A stretch of DNA of 64,000 nt, from the NCBI GenBank assembly GCA_019801415.1, contig JAHVJD010000009.1:62001-126000 (forward strand), in the 5' to 3' direction. Shown here one piece after another: positions 63,604-64,000 of this stretch. The notes beneath the pieces were generated by a model. That model made no database searches. It saw only the letters and a program-made list of their open reading frames with translations, and was not told the DNA's origin. The first letter of the stretch is position 1; every line of letters starts with the position of its first letter. The DNA is from Nocardioides marinus (GTDB taxonomy: Bacteria > Pseudomonadota > Alphaproteobacteria > Rhodobacterales > Rhodobacteraceae). A program made the translations under genes and the position numbers.

Positions 63604-64000
63604 TCAGCCGTTCAGTTTCTTTGCCTTGCGGATCAGCATGTCGCGCTTCACCTTGCTCAGCCGGTCGAAATACAGCTTGCCGTTCAGATGATCGATCTGG
63701 TGCTGCACCGAGGTCGCCTCGATGCCAACAAAATCGCGCTGCTCGATCTCGCCTTCCGCGTTCAGGAACTGCACGGTGACCGCGCGGGGCCGTTTGATCT
63801 TGGCCGACACGCCCGGCAGGTTGGGGCTGGCTTCTTCATGCTCGCGCAGCTCGACCGAAGCATGCAGCACCTCGGGGTTGGCAAGCCGCACTGCACGGCC
63901 GCGCTCGGAGGAGCCGTCGACCACCGCCAGCCGCAGCATCACGCCGATCTGCGGCGCCGCCAGACCGACGCCGGGCATGGCCTCCATCGTGTCGATCATG
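63604..64000 (-). CDS. Peptide deformylase-like protein with altered metal site (cut by window edge)
   Basis: The visible 131 or so residues resemble peptide deformylase from motif 1 ([10 protein letters not shown]) to the C-terminus. Motif 2, normally EGCLS with a metal-binding Cys, reads EASPNLPG: the Cys position is Ser (codon 63826-63828). Motif 3, normally HEXXH, reads HQIDH: the catalytic Glu is Gln (codon 63697-63699). Both changes should abolish normal deformylation, so this may be a non-catalytic paralogue. The N-terminus lies past the right edge. Other def copies may lie there, next to fmt. Confidence 0.85.
   Translation of the reverse strand, partial: MIDTMEAMPGVGLAAPQIGVMLRLAVVDGSSERGRAVRLANPEVLHASVELREHEEASPNLPGVSAKIKRPRAVTVQFLNAEGEIEQRDFVGIEATSVQHQIDHLNGKLYFDRLSKVKRDMLIRKAKKLNG

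Overview
The window is a stretch of alphaproteobacterial chromosome, most likely from the Roseobacter group of Rhodobacterales. This rests on protein resemblance, high GC, the chvI-chvG-hprK-rapZ-EIIA-HPr gene order, a short HprK, and a methylsuccinyl-CoA dehydrogenase (ethylmalonyl-CoA pathway). The genus cannot be fixed by eye. It is a core-genome region: I see no rRNA, insertion sequence, integrase, prophage or CRISPR array, and one tRNA gene (Trp).

Region 1 (1-24514) is the transcription/translation supercluster on the minus strand. In transcription order it holds tuf copy 2, tRNA-Trp, secE, nusG, rplK-rplA, rplJ-rplL, rpoB-rpoC, rpsL-rpsG-fusA and tuf copy 1 (cut by the left edge). Several junctions are interrupted by other genes. 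These are a TPR/GT41-like protein and an acyltransferase between tuf2/tRNA-Trp and secE, a small ORF with a C13 tract between nusG and rplK, a GT4 glycosyltransferase behind a strong terminator between rplA and rplJ, and a rhamnosyltransferase-like gene, a DMT exporter and a possible small ORF between rpoC and rpsL. Candidate promoters, leaders and hairpins suggest the cluster is read as several separate transcripts.

Region 2 (24639-34199) carries parC with a lipoprotein gene, an SH3-domain protein, an SDR oxidoreductase, a twin-TM protein with a cobalamin adenosyltransferase, the etfBA operon, a DUF6473-like gene and hbd. The etfBA and hbd genes share a GCAAAWTTGC-type palindrome followed by TTCAAAT upstream.

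Region 3 (34310-41667) is the regulatory block chvI-chvG-hprK-rapZ-EIIA(Man)-HPr plus an acyltransferase, divergent from pckA. No PTS sugar permease is present, so this looks like a regulatory phosphorelay tied to gluconeogenic control.

Region 4 (41746-64000) is housekeeping: dgt, two transporters, mcd, an SGNH lipoprotein, recO, DUF1491, era, a Tat-exported multicopper oxidase, rnc, lepB, acpS, pdxJ, DUF2062, rsh, rpoZ and folK. It continues with an NYN/LabA-like gene, ispH, rnhA, a TRIC-type channel gene, a GT2 gene, a GlsB-like membrane protein, fmt, and a peptide-deformylase-like gene cut by the right edge.

The most unusual items are the deformylase homologue with HEXXH changed to HQXXH and the motif-2 cysteine lost, the GT41-like protein with several nucleotide-sugar-binding positions changed, the C13 frameshift locus, the split of the rplKAJL-rpoBC cluster, and the shared palindrome before etfBA and hbd.
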